A stretch of DNA of 64,000 bases from Salinisphaera sp. LB1 (GTDB lineage Bacteria; Pseudomonadota; Gammaproteobacteria; Nevskiales; Salinisphaeraceae). The translations under genes and the position numbers were made by a program. Location of the stretch: positions 3,974,501-4,038,500 of the forward strand of contig NZ_CP029488.1 of the NCBI RefSeq assembly GCF_003177035.1. The letters run 5' to 3'. Shown here piece by piece: positions 8,475-17,883 of this stretch. The notes below the pieces were generated by a model, which had not been told where the DNA came from, made no database searches, and worked only from the letters and a program-made list of their open reading frames with translations. Each line of letters opens with the position of its first letter. Position 1 is the stretch's first letter.

Positions 8475-9557
8475 TCAGTGGCTTGCGAAAGCCAACCGGC
8501 TCTGAAGATTATCGCGCGAGTCGGCCTGGTCGAGGGCTTCGTCCACCGCGATATGGCCTGACTTGACCCGAGCCAGCAACGAGTCGTCGAAAGTCACTGC
8601 GCCGCTTGCCGGGTCGGCGTCGGCCAGCGCCTCGGCGACTTTTTCCAGCCGCCCCTTGAGAATCAGGTCGGCGATGTAGGCCGTGTTCAGCAGGATTTCG
8701 TAGACCGCCACACGCCCGCCATCCTTGCCCGCGACCAGCCGCTGGGAAACGATCGCCCGCAGGTTCATCGACAAATCCATGTACAGCGACTCGCGCTGGG
8801 ATTCGGGAAACAGCGATACCAGCCGCTGCAGGCATTGATAGGCGTTGGCGGCGTGCATGGTCGCCATGGCCAGATGGCCGGTCCCGGCAAGCTGAACGCA
8901 GGCGTCGGCGGTCTCCAGGTCGCGAATCTCGCCGACCTGGACCACGTCGGGCGCCTCGCGCATGGCCGAGCGCAGGGCGCGGGCGAAACTGCGGGTATCC
9001 GTGCCGAGTTCGCGCTGGTTCACGATCGAGCGCTTGTGGCGGTGCATGAACTCGACCGGATCCTCGATGGTGAGGATATGCCCGGCCGCATTCTCGTTAC
9101 GATGATTGACCATCGCCCCGAGTGTGGTCGACTTGCCCGATCCGGTCGCCCCGACCACCAGCACCAGCCCGCGCTTGAGCAGCGCCAGCCGCTTGAGCAC
9201 GTCCGGCATGTCGAAATCGGCCATCGTCGGCACGTTGCCGATGTTGCGCAGCACCATCGCCACCGAGCCACGCTGACGGAACACGTTGACGCGAAAGCGG
9301 CCCGTGGTGCCGAAGCGAAACGCGAAATCCAGCTCGCGTTCGGTCGCGAACTCGGCCTGTTGCGCCTCGCTCATGAGCGAATGCGCGAGTTTCTCGATAT
9401 AGGCCGGCGTGAGCGTGTGTTCGGCTGCCGCCCGAATCGGGTAGATCTGGCCGTCGATGCGGAGGGTGACCGGGGCATGCGTGGTGAAATAGATATCCGA
9501 CGCCTGCTTGTCCATCGCGAGCTGCAGAAACGCCTCGATGCGGGGGTTATTGTCCAT
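8475..9557 (-). CDS. Third PilT/PilU-type secretion ATPase paralogue
   Basis: A 360-residue type IV pilus retraction-type ATPase. It has the N-terminal PAS-like domain with SDIYFTTHAPVTLRIDG (20-36), Walker A GATGSGKST (136-144), a Walker B/Asp-box region VGEIRDLETADA, and a PilU-like C-terminus ending in NLQSRLAF. It is closer in layout to PilU than to PilT and lacks the AIRNLIRE motif. It overlaps the upstream pilU by 11 bases. Most gammaproteobacteria have only pilT and pilU here, so this is an extra copy of unknown role. Confidence 0.88.
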   Translation of the reverse strand: MDNNPRIEAFLQLAMDKQASDIYFTTHAPVTLRIDGQIYPIRAAAEHTLTPAYIEKLAHSLMSEAQQAEFATERELDFAFRFGTTGRFRVNVFRQRGSVAMVLRNIGNVPTMADFDMPDVLKRLALLKRGLVLVVGATGSGKSTTLGAMVNHRNENAAGHILTIEDPVEFMHRHKRSIVNQRELGTDTRSFARALRSAMREAPDVVQVGEIRDLETADACVQLAGTGHLAMATMHAANAYQCLQRLVSLFPESQRESLYMDLSMNLRAIVSQRLVAGKDGGRVAVYEILLNTAYIADLILKGRLEKVAEALADADPASGAVTFDDSLLARVKSGHIAVDEALDQADSRDNLQSRLAFASH

Positions 9558-10731
9558 GCGGATCCCCGGAGTCGCCGCGCCGTGCGCCGTCTTCGTGCTC
9601 GGCCATGGTCAGCGAGCGCACCTCCGGGTCCATCGACAGGTTCTGGCGCGCCCGGGTGCTGTTGAGCTTGATGTTCAGGCGCAGTTCGTTCTGCGAATCG
9701 GCGTGGCGCAGCGCCTCGGCGTAGTCGATCAACCCGTCTTCGAACAGCTGGAACAAGTGCTGATCGAAGGTCTGCATGCCCAACTCCGTGCCGCGCGCCA
9801 TGACATCGCGCAGTTCGGCGACCTTGCCCTTGAAGACCAGGTCGGTCACCAGCGGCGTGTTGAGCAACACCTCGACCGCCGCCGCACGACCGCCGCCGAC
9901 CTTGCGCACCAGACGCTGGGAAATGATTGCGCGCATGTTGAGCGACAGATCCATGAGCACCTGTTCGCGCTTGCCCTCGTCGAAGAAATTGATCACTCGG
10001 TCGAGCGCCTGGTTGGCGTTGTTCGCATGCAGCGTGCACAGCACCAGATGCCCGGTCTCGGCGAAGTTGAGCGCGTATTCCATGGTCTCGCGCGTGCGCA
10101 CCTCGCCCACCAGGATCACGTTGGGCGCCTGACGCAGCGTATTCTTGAGCGCGTTCTCCCAGGACTGGGTGTCCACGCCGACCTCGCGCTGGGTCACGAT
10201 GGACTTGCGATGCCGGTGCACGAACTCGATCGGGTCCTCGATGGTGATGATGTGGCCGGCCTGATTGGCATTGCGATGGCCGAGCATGGCCGCGAGCGAG
10301 GTCGATTTGCCCGAGCCGGTCGCGCCGACGAAGATCACCAGGCCGCGCTCGGCCATGACCACATCCTTGAGGATCGGCGGCAGGCCCAGATCGTCGAACT
10401 CGGGGATTTCGGTGTTGATCACGCGGAGCACCGCGCCCACCCGGCCCTGCTGCACGAACGCCGAAACGCGAAAACGCCCTGACGACGGCGAGATCGCGAA
10501 CTGCGCCTCCTTGAACTCGTCGAACTCGCGCGCCTGCCGATCGTTCATGAGCGATCGCACCATCAGCGCCGATTGTTCCTCGGTGAGCGGACGCTCCATG
10601 AGGGGCGTGAGCTGGCCGTCCTTCTTGATTGCGGGCGCGAAGCCGGCGGTGATGAACAGATCCGAGCCGCCGTCGGCAATCAGCCGTTCCAGCAACACGG
10701 TCACGAGTTTGGTGGCCTGGGCGCGATCCAT
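9547..10731 (-). CDS. pilU: PilU: PilT-dependent type IV pilus retraction ATPase
   Basis: A 394-residue hexameric ATPase. Features are GGSDLFITAGFAPAIKKDG (21-39), FAISPSSGRFRVSAF (78-92), Walker A GATGSGKST (136-144), TLRQAPNVILVGEVRTRETM and a GMQTFDQHLF block, all as in Pseudomonas PilU. PilU assists PilT in pilus retraction at the inner membrane. The last ~35 residues (NLSMDPEVR onward) extend beyond the usual PilU end. It starts 34 bases after pilT and overlaps the next ATPase gene by 11 bases. Confidence 0.93.
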   Translation of the reverse strand: MDRAQATKLVTVLLERLIADGGSDLFITAGFAPAIKKDGQLTPLMERPLTEEQSALMVRSLMNDRQAREFDEFKEAQFAISPSSGRFRVSAFVQQGRVGAVLRVINTEIPEFDDLGLPPILKDVVMAERGLVIFVGATGSGKSTSLAAMLGHRNANQAGHIITIEDPIEFVHRHRKSIVTQREVGVDTQSWENALKNTLRQAPNVILVGEVRTRETMEYALNFAETGHLVLCTLHANNANQALDRVINFFDEGKREQVLMDLSLNMRAIISQRLVRKVGGGRAAAVEVLLNTPLVTDLVFKGKVAELRDVMARGTELGMQTFDQHLFQLFEDGLIDYAEALRHADSQNELRLNIKLNSTRARQNLSMDPEVRSLTMAEHEDGARRGDSGDPHGQ

Positions 10732-10765
10732 AAGCGATTACTGCGAAATCAAGACAACACGGGCG

Positions 10766-11800
10766 TCAGATCGAATCCTTGTTGGCCGCCTTGCGGGCGG
10801 CCTCCTCGCGATCGACCATACCGCGCTGAACCAGTCGCTGCAGGCATTGATCGAGTGTCTGCATGCCCGCCTGCTGGCCGGTCTGGATCGCCGAATACAT
10901 CTGCGCGGTCTTGCCCTCGCGAATCAGGTTACGAATCGCCGGCGTGCCCATCATGATCTCGTGCGCGGCCAGCCGGCCGCCCGGCTTTTTCTTGAGCAGC
11001 GCCTGCGAAATCACCGCGCGCAACGACTCCGACAGCATCGCGCGCACCATTTCCTTCTCCTCGCCGGGGAACACATCGATGATGCGGTCGATGGTCTTGG
11101 CCGCGGACGAGGTATGCAGCGTACCCAGCACCAGATGCCCGGTTTCGGCCGCGGTCAAGGCCAGCCGGATGGTTTCCAGATCGCGCAGCTCGCCGACCAG
11201 GATGGTATCCGGATCCTCACGCAGCGCGGATCTGAGTGCTGCGCTGAAGGAGTGCGTATCGCGCGAGATTTCGCGCTGATTGACCAGGCACTTGCGCGAG
11301 CTGTGCACGAATTCGATCGGATCCTCGATGGTGAGGATATGCCCAAGCTCGGTGTCGTTCTTGTGATTGACCATCGCCGCCAGCGTGGTCGACTTGCCGG
11401 AGCCGGTCGGCCCGGTGACCAGCACCAGCCCGCGCGGCAACGACGCGATCTCGCGAAAGATCGGCGGCGCTTCCAGATCCTCCAGCGACAGCACGTCCGC
11501 GGGAATGGTACGAAACACCGCGGCCGCGCCGCGATTCTGATTGTAGGCGTTGACGCGAAAGCGCGCCAGGCCGCTGATCTCGAACGAGAAGTCCGTTTCC
11601 AGATGCTCGTCGAAATCACGCCGCTGGCGATCGGTCATGATGTCGTAGATGAGATCGAAGACTTCCTTGTCTTCCATCGACGGCAGGTTGATGCGGCGGA
11701 TATCGCCATCCACGCGAATCATCGGCGGCAGCCCCGCCGACAGGTGCAGATCGGAGGCGCCCTGTTTGACCGAGAACGCCAGCAGCTGCGAAATATCCAT
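10766..11800 (-). CDS. pilT: PilT: type IV pilus retraction ATPase
   Basis: A 344-residue retraction motor. It shows SDLHLSAGLPPMIRVDG (16-32), Walker A GPTGSGKST (130-138), VGELRDLETIRLAL, and the PilT-specific AIRNLIRE motif (288-295) needed for retraction. The ATG at 11800 gives the standard N-terminus MDISQLLAFSV; an upstream open extension of 19 codons has no homology. It is divergent from yggS, with ~100 bases between, as in E. coli yggR-yggS. No pilus structural gene is in the window. Confidence 0.96.
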   Translation of the reverse strand: MDISQLLAFSVKQGASDLHLSAGLPPMIRVDGDIRRINLPSMEDKEVFDLIYDIMTDRQRRDFDEHLETDFSFEISGLARFRVNAYNQNRGAAAVFRTIPADVLSLEDLEAPPIFREIASLPRGLVLVTGPTGSGKSTTLAAMVNHKNDTELGHILTIEDPIEFVHSSRKCLVNQREISRDTHSFSAALRSALREDPDTILVGELRDLETIRLALTAAETGHLVLGTLHTSSAAKTIDRIIDVFPGEEKEMVRAMLSESLRAVISQALLKKKPGGRLAAHEIMMGTPAIRNLIREGKTAQMYSAIQTGQQAGMQTLDQCLQRLVQRGMVDREEAARKAANKDSI

Positions 11801-11903
11801 GCAATTTCTCCCCGAAACGCGCGTACGTTCTTTCCCCCGCCCGCACGACACGAACACGTTATCCTACCCATATCGGCCGGCCCCTGCTGTACTGGAGAAT
11901 CGA

Positions 11904-12623
11904 ATGTCCCGAACCGCTGATTCGAGCCCCGCAGAGGGCGTCGACGTTGCCGCCCGACTGGCCGATGTCCGGCATCGCATCGACCAGGCCGCGGCCCGCT
12001 TCGATCGCGACCCCGCCACCATTCATCTGGTGGCGATCAGCAAGACCAAGCCGGCGGCGATGGTCGCAGCCGCCGTCGAGGCCGGGCAACGCGACTTCGG
12101 CGAAAACTACCTGCAGGACGCGCTGCCCAAGATCGATGCCCTGGCCGACCGTGATATCGCCTGGCATTTCGTCGGCGATATCCAATCCAACAAGACCCGC
12201 GACATCGCCGCCCACTTCGCCTGGGCGCACGCGGTGGATCGCTTCAAGATCGCACGCCGCCTGTCCGAACAGCGCCCCGAGGGGGCCGCGCCGCTCAATG
12301 TCTGCATCCAGGTGAATATCGACGCCGAAGCCAGCAAGTCCGGCCTCGCGCCCGATGAGGTTGCCGAGCTGGCAGACCGGATGGCCGCGTTGCCCGGCAT
12401 TCGACTGCGCGGGCTGATGGCATTGCCGGCGGCCACCGACGATCTCGCGGCCCAGCGCCGGCCGTTCGCCGCGCTGCGTGCGTTACGCGACGATCTGAAC
12501 ACGGGCGGCCATACACTGGATGTGCTGTCGATGGGCATGAGCGCCGACATGGAGGCCGCCATCGCCGAAGGCGCGACGCATGTGCGCATCGGCACCGCCA
12601 TCTTCGGCCCGCGCGAGCGCTGA
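11904..12623 (+). CDS. yggS: YggS/PROSC family pyridoxal phosphate homeostasis protein
   Basis: A 239-residue alanine-racemase-fold PLP protein. The PLP lysine is in HLVAISKTKP (K47), and FGENYLQDAL, WHFVGDIQSNK, LSMGMSADMEAAI and RIGTAIFG are diagnostic. YggS balances free PLP and has no known catalytic activity. The ATG at 11904 has a GGAG ribosome site; the frame is open much further upstream across pilT, but that part is antisense to it. Confidence 0.96.
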   Translation: MSRTADSSPAEGVDVAARLADVRHRIDQAAARFDRDPATIHLVAISKTKPAAMVAAAVEAGQRDFGENYLQDALPKIDALADRDIAWHFVGDIQSNKTRDIAAHFAWAHAVDRFKIARRLSEQRPEGAAPLNVCIQVNIDAEASKSGLAPDEVAELADRMAALPGIRLRGLMALPAATDDLAAQRRPFAALRALRDDLNTGGHTLDVLSMGMSADMEAAIAEGATHVRIGTAIFGPRER

Positions 12624-12701
12624 ACGCCGAGCCGTTCGAACGATTTATGCCGGCGCCGTTGCGGGCTACACTGCACGTCGTTACCGAACCTGGCCATCGA
12701 T

Positions 12702-13364
12702 ATGAATTCCAGCGACCAAGCCAAGCGCGCCGCGGCCGAAGCGGCCTACGAGTTTCTCGTCGAGGACGATTACATCGGCATCGGCACCGGCTCCACGGTC
12801 AATCACTTCATCGACGTGATGGCCGAGCGCAAGCCCTCGATCCGGGCCTGTGTCTCGAGCTCCGAGGCCACCAGCGCGAAACTCAAGAAAGCCGGGTTCG
12901 AGATCGAGGAGCTCAACTACACCGGCAATCTGCCGGTGTATTTCGACGGCGCGGACGAAATCAACAAGCATTTCGAGATGATCAAGGGCGGCGGCGGCGC
13001 GCTCACCCGCGAGAAGATCATCGCCAGTGTCTCGCGGCGCTTCGTTTGCATGGTCGACGAATCCAAGCGGGTCGATCCGCTCGGCAACTTCCCGCTCCCG
13101 GTCGAGGTGATCGAGATGGGCCGCAGCGCGGTGGCACGCCAGCTCGTCAAGCTCGGTGGCTCGCCGGAACTGCGCCCGAACGTGCGCAGCGACAACGGCA
13201 ACCCGATCCTGGATGTCTACAATCTGGATCTGTCCAACGCCATCGCGATGGAAGACAAGATCAACGCCATCCCCGGCGTGGTGACGGTCGGCCTGTTCGC
13301 GCGCCGCCCGGCCGACGTGCTGGTCGTTGCCGGCAAGCACGGCGTGGAAACGCTGACGCGCTGA
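12702..13364 (+). CDS. rpiA: Ribose-5-phosphate isomerase A
   Basis: A 220-residue enzyme interconverting ribose 5-phosphate and ribulose 5-phosphate. IGIGTGSTVNHFID, SSEATSAKLKKAG, YFDGADEIN (phosphate and catalytic Asp region), KGGGGALTREKI and NPILDVYNL follow the RpiA pattern along the whole length, which matches E. coli RpiA (219 residues). Confidence 0.97.
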   Translation: MNSSDQAKRAAAEAAYEFLVEDDYIGIGTGSTVNHFIDVMAERKPSIRACVSSSEATSAKLKKAGFEIEELNYTGNLPVYFDGADEINKHFEMIKGGGGALTREKIIASVSRRFVCMVDESKRVDPLGNFPLPVEVIEMGRSAVARQLVKLGGSPELRPNVRSDNGNPILDVYNLDLSNAIAMEDKINAIPGVVTVGLFARRPADVLVVAGKHGVETLTR

Positions 13365-13392
13365 TTTCACTCCGACGTGCCGGCCGGGCCGA

Positions 13393-14616
13393 TTGCGCCC
13401 GGCACAGGCCGCGTCCACAACCGTACCGCTATTCGTGACCCACTCCCGGCAAATCGCGCTGACGCCGTCGGCGCCGCTCGTGCAACTCATGGCCGTGGCC
13501 TGCGGGCTGGCCGTCGCCAACATCTATTACGCCCAGCCGCTGCTGGACCTGCTCACCCGCAGTTTCGGCATCACCAGCAGCACCGCATCGTTGATCGTCA
13601 CGGTCACCCAGATCGGCTACGCCGCGGGCCTGGTTTTCATCGTGCCACTGGGCGACCAGCTCGACCGGCGCCGATTGATCGCCTGGGTCGCCGCCGGCAC
13701 CGGTGCCGCATCCGTCTCGGCCATGATCAGCCCGGGCATTGCCTGGTTCGTGGCATCCAGCTTTTTCATCGGGCTGACCGCGACCAGTGCCCAGATCATG
13801 GTGCCGATGGCCGCGCATCTGGCGGCCGAGGCCAAGCGCGGCGCCGTGGTCGGCCGCGTGATGAGCGGTTTGTTGATCGGCATTCTGCTGGCGCGGGCGT
13901 TCTCCGGCATCGTCGCCGACGCCGCGGGCTGGCGCGCCGTGTTCGGGATCGCGGCCGTGCTCATGTTCGGGCTGGCCGTGGTGCTCTACCGCGCGCTGCC
14001 GGCCGAAGCGGCCCCGGCGTCGCGTCCGTCCTACGGCGCCACGCTGGTGTCGGTAGCCCGACTTCTGGCCGAGGAACCGATCCTGCGCCGGCGCATCGTC
14101 TATGGCGGCTGCGGCTTCGCCGGTTTCACCATCGTCTGGACCGCGCTGCCCTTCCTGCTCGCCAACGCGCCCTATCACTACAGCGAAACCCTGATCGGGC
14201 TGTTCAGTCTGCTCGGGGCCGCAGGCGCGCTGGGCGCCAACGCCGCCGGCCGGCTGCACGACAGCGGGCTCGGCCAGCGCGCCGTCGCCGGTTTCATGCT
14301 GGCGGCCATTCTGTCGTTCGTGGGCATGGGGCTGTTCAGCACCCACCTGGTCGCGATCATGCTCGGGCTGTTCTTCATGGACCTGGGCGTACAGGGCGTG
14401 CAGATTCTCAACCAGAGCACGATCTACGCGCTGCGACCGGACGCCCGAAGCCGCATCACCACCGCCTACATGAGCTGCTTTTTCGTCGCGGGTGCCCTCG
14501 GCTCCGCGCTGGCGGGTGTGAGTTACCAGCTCGGTGGTTGGCCGGGCACCATGGCGGTCGCCGGGGTGCTCGAAACGACCGCGCTCGTGTTCTGGATGAC
14601 CGAACGTTCGCCTTGA
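13393..14616 (+). CDS. Major facilitator superfamily transporter (drug/sugar efflux type)
   Basis: About 407 residues with twelve hydrophobic segments. The first helix reads GLAVANIYYAQPLLDLL, a stretch typical of a widespread proton-driven efflux subgroup of MFS proteins, and the loop between helices 2 and 3 has LGDQLDRRRLI, the superfamily loop motif. The start is uncertain: TTG at 13393 or GTG at 13435, neither with a strong ribosome site. The substrate cannot be told from sequence. It follows rpiA by 28 bases. Confidence 0.82.
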   Translation: MRPAQAASTTVPLFVTHSRQIALTPSAPLVQLMAVACGLAVANIYYAQPLLDLLTRSFGITSSTASLIVTVTQIGYAAGLVFIVPLGDQLDRRRLIAWVAAGTGAASVSAMISPGIAWFVASSFFIGLTATSAQIMVPMAAHLAAEAKRGAVVGRVMSGLLIGILLARAFSGIVADAAGWRAVFGIAAVLMFGLAVVLYRALPAEAAPASRPSYGATLVSVARLLAEEPILRRRIVYGGCGFAGFTIVWTALPFLLANAPYHYSETLIGLFSLLGAAGALGANAAGRLHDSGLGQRAVAGFMLAAILSFVGMGLFSTHLVAIMLGLFFMDLGVQGVQILNQSTIYALRPDARSRITTAYMSCFFVAGALGSALAGVSYQLGGWPGTMAVAGVLETTALVFWMTERSP

Positions 14617-14713
14617 AAGCATCGGGCCACCGGTTGCACCGCGCGTCGCAGACCCTCATCTTGACCGATGCGACAGCCGGCCCGCAGACCGGCAAGGATA
14701 AGGACAGACCGTT

Positions 14714-15424
14714 ATGGCCGAAACCATCGACGTTTTGCTGGAATGCCACGGCGCGCTGAGCGAGCACATGGGCGGCGACACGGTCGGGCTCGCGCTGGAC
14801 GCGCCGCATACGATTGATCATCTCCTGGCCCGCGCCCAGACCCGATGGCCGGAGGCGGCCAGCCTACTGTCGCGCACGGCCTGTGCGCGCGGCGATGCGC
14901 TGCTGCCGCCCGAGACGGAAGTCGGGGCGGGCGACCGCATCGCGCTCATTCCGCCGGTTTCCGGCGGCGCGCCCGCCAGCGAGCCGTCATCGCATCTGAC
15001 CGTGGACCCACTCGATCTCGACGCGCTAATGGCCGAAACCGAGGACGCACGCTGCGGCGCACTGGTGGTGTTCGGCGGTACCGTACGGTTGACCAACGCG
15101 GGCCGCACGGTCGAATCGATGGATTATTCTGCCTACGGCCCGCTCGCCGCGCGCACCATGGCCGACATCGAACACGAAACCATCGACGCCTTCGATATCC
15201 ATGCCTGCCGACTGCAGCATCGCACCGGCCGCCTCGGCCTCGGCGAGATGAGCGTTTATGTCGTGGTGCGCGCGGTGCATCGCGCGCCGGCCTTCGATGC
15301 CGCGCGATATGCCCTGGAACAGCTCAAGGCCCGCGTCGCCGTATGGAAGAACGAATACTATAGCGACGGCACCCACGCCTATCTGGAAGGCACCGAAGTG
15401 CCCCACCCCGAGCGGCCGCGCTGA
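14714..15424 (+). CDS. MoaD-MoaE fusion: molybdopterin synthase in one chain
   Basis: A 236-residue protein. Residues 1-85 are a MoaD ubiquitin-like domain ending in IALIPPVSGG, with the Gly-Gly (84-85) that normally forms the free C-terminus bearing the thiocarboxylate sulfur. After a short linker (APASEPSS) residues 95-236 are MoaE, with GRLGLGE, HR and LKARVAVWKNEYY holding the active-site lysines. Molybdopterin synthase converts cPMP to molybdopterin. In the mycobacterial fusion MoaX, cleavage after the Gly-Gly frees MoaD; the same must be presumed here. Confidence 0.93.
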   Translation: MAETIDVLLECHGALSEHMGGDTVGLALDAPHTIDHLLARAQTRWPEAASLLSRTACARGDALLPPETEVGAGDRIALIPPVSGGAPASEPSSHLTVDPLDLDALMAETEDARCGALVVFGGTVRLTNAGRTVESMDYSAYGPLAARTMADIEHETIDAFDIHACRLQHRTGRLGLGEMSVYVVVRAVHRAPAFDAARYALEQLKARVAVWKNEYYSDGTHAYLEGTEVPHPERPR

Positions 15425-15478
15425 GCCGGCCTGCCGGCCCCAGCCCTGGCTCGTTATCGACCCTGAGGATCGTAGCCT

Positions 15479-16396
15479 GTGAAAAACGTAGGCATGAAAC
15501 CTGACACCCTGCGCTCGGCCGTGGCCGCGGCGCGCTTTTATGCGCCCCAGCATTGCCTGCAGCGCATCGCTTCGCGCGACACCGAAAAAGGCGACCCCCA
15601 GGCCTCGGCCCGCATCGCCGGCATTCTCGCCGCCAAGCGCACCGACGAACTGCTGCCGCTGTGCCACCCCCTGCCGATTCATGCCGCCGAGGTGCACTTC
15701 GCCATCGAGGCCGATCACGTGGCGATCGAAGCCGAAGTGCATACCATCGGCCCCACCGGCGTCGAAATGGAAGCGCTGACCGCGGCGAGCATGGCCGCGC
15801 TGACGCTCTACGACATGCTCAAGCCCTATGCCGAACCAGCTGAGCTGCGCATCGGCGATACCCATCTCCTCGAAAAACAGGGCGGCAAGAGCCATTATTC
15901 GCGCCGGCTCAAGACCTCCCTGCCCGCCACCGTGCTCATGGTCTCCACCCCGGTTGCCGATGGCCACAAGAGCGATGCGGCCGGGCGCAGCGTGGCCGAC
16001 GGCCTCGCCCAGGCCGGTTTCGACCCGATCGACTATCGCGTGCTACCGGACGACCCCGGCGCCGTGGATGCCGTAATCAACAAAGCCGTTTCCTGGGAGA
16101 CCCCGCTGATCGTGACCGTGGGCGGTACCGGCATCGGGCCGAAGGACAAGGTCGTCGAAACGGTCGAACCGAAACTGACCACGCCGATGCCGGGCCTGAT
16201 GGAAGCCGCCCGCGCCTTCGGCCTGAAGCGCACGCCCTACGCCGCGCTCTCACGCGGGGTCGCCGGCTTTATCGGATCGAGTCTCACACTGACCTTCCCC
16301 GGCAGTCGCGCCGGCGCCGAGGAAACGCTGGCCGCCGTACTGCCCAGCCTGATCCATATCGTGGAAATTCATCGGCGGTTCGCGGGCAAGAGCTGA
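15479..16396 (+). CDS. moaCB: MoaC-MoaB fusion: cPMP synthase / molybdopterin adenylyltransferase-like
   Basis: A 305-residue bifunctional protein. Residues 1-~148 are MoaC (cyclic pyranopterin monophosphate synthase accessory enzyme) with LCHPLPI (61-67), GVEMEALTAAS (94-104) and LLEKQGGKSH (130-139). Residues ~150-305 are MoaB/Mog-like, with TVGGTGIGPKD (213-223) for MPT-AMP binding. MoaCB fusions are known in other bacteria. The GTG start at 15479 has a GAGGA site 9 bases upstream, while the ATG five codons later is too far from it. It follows the MoaD-MoaE gene by 54 bases. Confidence 0.93.
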   Translation: MKNVGMKPDTLRSAVAAARFYAPQHCLQRIASRDTEKGDPQASARIAGILAAKRTDELLPLCHPLPIHAAEVHFAIEADHVAIEAEVHTIGPTGVEMEALTAASMAALTLYDMLKPYAEPAELRIGDTHLLEKQGGKSHYSRRLKTSLPATVLMVSTPVADGHKSDAAGRSVADGLAQAGFDPIDYRVLPDDPGAVDAVINKAVSWETPLIVTVGGTGIGPKDKVVETVEPKLTTPMPGLMEAARAFGLKRTPYAALSRGVAGFIGSSLTLTFPGSRAGAEETLAAVLPSLIHIVEIHRRFAGKS

Positions 16397-16444
16397 ATGG
16401 CATGTCCCCCGTCATCGTCTACTTGCGCCGGCCCCGATGACGCC

Positions 16445-16684
16445 GTGTCGGATTACGCGCGTTGCGCTAATCCGACCTACACAGACGGTGCCGACACGCG
16501 CCAACCGCAGGTCGGATCGGATACTTGCATCGTAATCCGGCAATCCCCAGCCACAGAACCACGCCCGTCCCATCCGGTTACGCCACGGGCGAATAAGGTC
16601 GCCACGCCGAGCCGGCACACCCCACACGCCGGCCACACACCCCCAGCCGCAGGTCGGATTAGATGCTCGCATCGTAATCCGACA
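16445..16684. repeat. Cluster of three GTCGGATTA palindromic repeats
   Basis: Between moaCB and the end of modC lie three copies of a palindrome: 16445-16484 (GTCGGATTACGCGCG with the complement GCTAATCCGACCTAC), 16508-16545 (degenerate) and 16648-16684 (CAGGTCGGATTAGATGC with CATCGTAATCCGACA). Each can fold into a hairpin. Because two convergent operons end here they could act as terminators or mRNA stabilisers, but there is no U-tract. No gene is seen in 16397-16773. Confidence 0.8.
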
Positions 16685-16773
16685 ACACCGAACCCGCACC
16701 TCGCCGCACGCCAGTCAATTATTGGGTTTGACCTGCAAAACGGCCACACCGCCACGGATAAGCGCGCGAATCG

Positions 16774-17883
16774 CTACAGCCCACCCAGCCGCTGCCAGGC
16801 CTGTTCGGCCAGCGCCAGGGACTTGATCACGGCATGCAGCGTCTCGCCCGGCTGCGGGTCGAGCGCGGCGGCCGAGCGGCGCGTGATGCGTGCGTCCAGG
16901 CGCTGGCCGTCGATATCGAGCACCACATCCACCGCGTAATCATTGTCGTCGGGATGCACGCCGATGACCACGCCGGCCAGCTGGTTGAGGGCGCTGGTCT
17001 GCTCGGGCGGCTTGCGGGCCAGAATCACGTCGCGCGCCCGCACGTGTACGGTCACCGATTCGCCCACGCGATGTTCAGTCAGCTGTGGCACATACAGTTT
17101 CTGGTGCGGGCAGGCCAGCACACTCAACCCGTATTCGGTTTCGTGCGAAACGAGCCGCGCGTTGAGCAAAACACCCGCCGCGGGCCCGGCATCTTCGCCG
17201 AGCAGATCCGGCCGGGCCAGGAATTCCGCGGTGGCGCCCGAAAACACGATCCGACCATCGCGGATCGCGGCGACATGCCGGTTGGCCAGGCGCAGCAACT
17301 CGTCGAGCTGGTGGCTGACGAACACGATCGGTAGCGCACTTTCAGCGCTGAGCCGTTCGATGTAAGGCAGCACCTCGCGTTTGCGCGGCGCGTCCAGCGA
17401 GGCCAGCGGCTCGTCCAGCAGCAACAGGTCGGGATCGGACAACAGCGCCCGTCCGATCGCCACACGCTGGCTCTCGCCACCGGACAGATCGCGCGTGCGC
17501 CGGGCCAGCAGATGGCCGATGTCGAGCATGTCCACCACCTGATCGAAGCGGGCCCGGCTCGGCCGTTGCCGGCTGAACCAGCCGCCATAATCCAGGTTGT
17601 GCCGCACATTGAAATGCGGAAACAGCCGCGACTGCTGAAACACCACCCCGATGCGCCGCCGATGCGCCGGCACGTGCAGACGACGCACGCTGTCGAACAC
17701 ACAGCGCCCGGCGATCTCGATGCGCCCGGTGTCGGGCCGGGCCAGCCCCGAGATCACCCGCAGCAATGAACTCTTGCCCGCACCCGATGGGCCGAACAAG
17801 CCCACCACCCGCTCGTTGGATTCCAGTTCGCAGGCCAGCTCGAAATCGCCCTGGCGCAAACGCACGTCGAGCGACAACGTCAT
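16774..17883 (-). CDS. modC: Molybdate ABC transporter ATPase ModC
   Basis: A 369-residue ATPase. Walker A is GPSGAGKSS (31-39), the signature LSGGESQRVAIGRALL, and Walker B LLLLDEPLASLDAP. The C-terminal ~75 residues form a TOBE/MOP molybdate-binding domain, as usual in ModC. The ATG at 17883 was chosen because homology begins at MTLSLDVRL; the frame is open further upstream across modB but without homology. Overlaps the modB stop by 4 bases (ATGA). Confidence 0.95.
   Translation of the reverse strand: MTLSLDVRLRQGDFELACELESNERVVGLFGPSGAGKSSLLRVISGLARPDTGRIEIAGRCVFDSVRRLHVPAHRRRIGVVFQQSRLFPHFNVRHNLDYGGWFSRQRPSRARFDQVVDMLDIGHLLARRTRDLSGGESQRVAIGRALLSDPDLLLLDEPLASLDAPRKREVLPYIERLSAESALPIVFVSHQLDELLRLANRHVAAIRDGRIVFSGATAEFLARPDLLGEDAGPAAGVLLNARLVSHETEYGLSVLACPHQKLYVPQLTEHRVGESVTVHVRARDVILARKPPEQTSALNQLAGVVIGVHPDDNDYAVDVVLDIDGQRLDARITRRSAAALDPQPGETLHAVIKSLALAEQAWQRLGGL

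Noticed and set aside
10265-11920. 551-codon plus-strand frame across pilU and pilT
   Set aside because: Antisense shadow of the pilus ATPases; only its tail overlaps the real yggS start region.
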